Of a stretch of 64,000 nucleotides of DNA, positions 62,735 to 64,000 are shown in pieces. This stretch comes from Devosia psychrophila (lineage in GTDB: Bacteria > Pseudomonadota > Alphaproteobacteria > Rhizobiales > Devosiaceae): the NCBI RefSeq assembly GCF_000971275.1, contig NZ_LAPV01000076.1:19793-83792 (forward strand). The letters run 5' to 3'. The translations under genes were made by a program, and so were the position numbers. Within the stretch, counting starts at the first letter, position 1, and each line of letters starts with the position of its first letter. Under the pieces are notes generated by a model. The model saw only the letters and a list, made by a program, of their open reading frames with translations, had not been told where the DNA came from and ran no database searches.

Positions 62735-63787
62735 TTGGCGCAGCATTACCTCGTTCTTGTTTCTAACGCGGCCAAGCTTTGTGGTGTCGAGGCGTTTGCT
62801 CGATTATTGACGCAAAAGTTAGGTTCCAGGGCCAAGTCGCACGTGCTTGGTGGGAGGCTGGCAAGCCTTTTGAAAGCAGTGCGAGGCGTCGACTGCGTCA
62901 TTTTCAACTTTCCCATCGTCGCATGGAAACGGCGGCTCTTCTCGCCCACGATCACGTCGCTTCTGGTGCGGATCATGGGACGCAACCTGACCGTCGTGCT
63001 GCACGAGTGGTCCGCGCTCAATTGGAAACGGCGTCTCGTTCTGACTCCAGCGGTCCTTTTGGCGACAAGCCTGTGCTTTTCGGCACCAGAAATTGGGCGT
63101 GAATTTGCTGATAGCAAAGTGTCTCGATGGGCGACACGCCGGCGGAAGATAATCCCCATCCCGCCCAATATTGTGCCGCCAGCTACCGGCAGGGATACGC
63201 CAACCAGCCGTGCCCTCAACGCTCAACGCGAAACTGGGCGCCTGATAGTAGGCCAGTTCGGGTCAATCTATCCACGAAAACAATCCACCATCGTCCTGCA
63301 TGTCGCGGCGCATTTGATCGGACAAGGTCACGACGTAGCAGTCGTCTTTGTTGGATCTTTCATCAAAGCCATGGATGGCATGGAAGCCAAATTCTTTGCA
63401 TTGGCCGATGAATTGGGGGTCCGGGACCGCGTGACGATTACGGGCTATGTCCGTGGCGACGACGAACTGTCTGCCATCTTTAGCCAGGTCGACGTGTTCT
63501 GCTACGATTTTAAAGAAGGTCTGACCTCAAGACGGGGCAGTGTCCTGACAGCGGCACTTTCAGGCAAGCCGGTCGTGGTGAATGCACCGTTTGAGGCCGA
63601 CGCTCTGGCTCACCATGGGATGTTTAAACGGCTTATCTCGACCGAAATGATCCGTCTTGTGCCAACTGATGCTGACATTCATAGCCTTGCTGCTGCCGTC
63701 CTTGCCGCAAAGGCAGAAGTGCCAGCTGCTTTCGACGTCAAAGCTGAAATCGAGACTTTGTGGACCGCTATTATCGCGGGACTATAA
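62735..63787 (+). CDS. Glycosyltransferase family 4-type protein
   Basis: This 350-residue protein has a GT-B fold: an N-terminal domain (YLVLVSNAAKLCGVEAFARL) and a C-terminal donor domain (VGQFGSIYPRKQSTIVLH, VTITGYVRGDDELSAIF, EGLTSRRGSVLTAALSGKP). It probably adds a sugar to the lipid-linked unit. The start is TTG 62735 with only a weak GGATG upstream. It is the last glycan gene before the IS at the window end. Confidence 0.82.
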   Translation: MAQHYLVLVSNAAKLCGVEAFARLLTQKLGSRAKSHVLGGRLASLLKAVRGVDCVIFNFPIVAWKRRLFSPTITSLLVRIMGRNLTVVLHEWSALNWKRRLVLTPAVLLATSLCFSAPEIGREFADSKVSRWATRRRKIIPIPPNIVPPATGRDTPTSRALNAQRETGRLIVGQFGSIYPRKQSTIVLHVAAHLIGQGHDVAVVFVGSFIKAMDGMEAKFFALADELGVRDRVTITGYVRGDDELSAIFSQVDVFCYDFKEGLTSRRGSVLTAALSGKPVVVNAPFEADALAHHGMFKRLISTEMIRLVPTDADIHSLAAAVLAAKAEVPAAFDVKAEIETLWTAIIAGL

Positions 63788-63892
63788 GGTGGCGATGCCG
63801 ACTAAGGCTCCTGCGTAGACGCGGTAATCCCCCCTCTGATCAATCGGGTTTAAAAGTAGAATTTTCTCGGCAATATGAACGAGGAGATTTTG

Positions 63893-64000
63893 ATGAAGAT
63901 GACGAGATATAGCGAACCCCAGATCCTGGCGATCCTGCGCCAGGCCGAAGGTGGGGTTGGGGTGTCCGATCTGTGCCGAGAGCATGGGATGAGCACTGCC
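63893..64000 (+). mobile_element. 5' part of an IS3-type transposase OrfA (runs off the window)
   Basis: The frame MKMTRYSEPQILAILRQAE then GGVGVSDLCREHGMSTA is the N-terminal helix-turn-helix of an OrfA of the IS3 family, IS407-like group. GAGGAG precedes the ATG. The gene and the element continue past the window end. The left IS end must lie in 63790-63890, but I could not fix it. Confidence 0.85.

Overview
The window is high-GC alphaproteobacterial DNA, most likely from the order Hyphomicrobiales. The evidence is rhizobial-type genes: an FnrN/FixK-class regulator, a CueR/HmrR copper switch, an aerobic cobF-G-H-I-J-L-M cobalamin operon and an exo (succinoglycan-like) exopolysaccharide cluster. 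A Devosia-like relative is a guess; no marker gene settles the genus. No rRNA, tRNA or CRISPR array was seen.

Region 1 (1-7.6 kb) is a micro-oxic respiration island. It holds cydA-cydB-cydX (cytochrome bd oxidase, minus strand), the divergent cydDC exporter needed for bd assembly, and an oxygen-sensing FnrN regulator. A perfect FNR box sits upstream of cydA with a matching -10. Region 2 (7.7-10.7 kb) is a copper-efflux operon: a CueR-type operator, copA, cueR/hmrR and a copZ-like chaperone. Region 3 (10.7-16.9 kb) has a broken tandem DUF1428 gene, a sugar ABC importer with a divergent LacI regulator and paired operators, and a DUF305 protein. Region 4 (17.0-23.4 kb) is a tightly overlapping cobalamin operon headed by an ArsR-type regulator and lacking cobK. 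Region 5 (23.4-28.0 kb) has an ABC exporter, a short-chain dehydrogenase, a decayed glycosidase, a YCII-like protein and an unrecognised CxxC protein.

Region 6 (28.2-44.4 kb) is a succinoglycan-like exo cluster in four transcription units: exoF-K-V; exoY-hypothetical-exoO-exoQ-glycosyltransferase-exoT; exoN; and exoL-A-M-P. It supplies galactosyl-1-phosphate priming, glucosyl additions, pyruvylation, flipping, polymerisation, chain-length control, export and trimming. The exoH, exoZ, exoU, exoW and exoX counterparts are not in the window. A GGDEF-EAL protein follows it.

Region 7 (47.3-64.0 kb) begins with a truncated SGNH hydrolase and a damaged IS3-family element and ends in the start of another IS3-type transposase. 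Between them lies a second glycan locus: a GT-C-like membrane protein, a class III aminotransferase, an extended SDR, an SMR/EamA protein, a DprE1-like FAD oxidase, a HAD-UbiA fusion, Wzx, a Tat-exported GH10 xylanase-like protein, a Wzy/ligase and three glycosyltransferase-like proteins. The DprE1/UbiA/SMR set resembles the mycobacterial decaprenyl-phosphoryl-arabinose pathway. It suggests a polyprenyl-phosphate pentose donor feeding an unusual surface glycan, and it is the most interesting part of the window.
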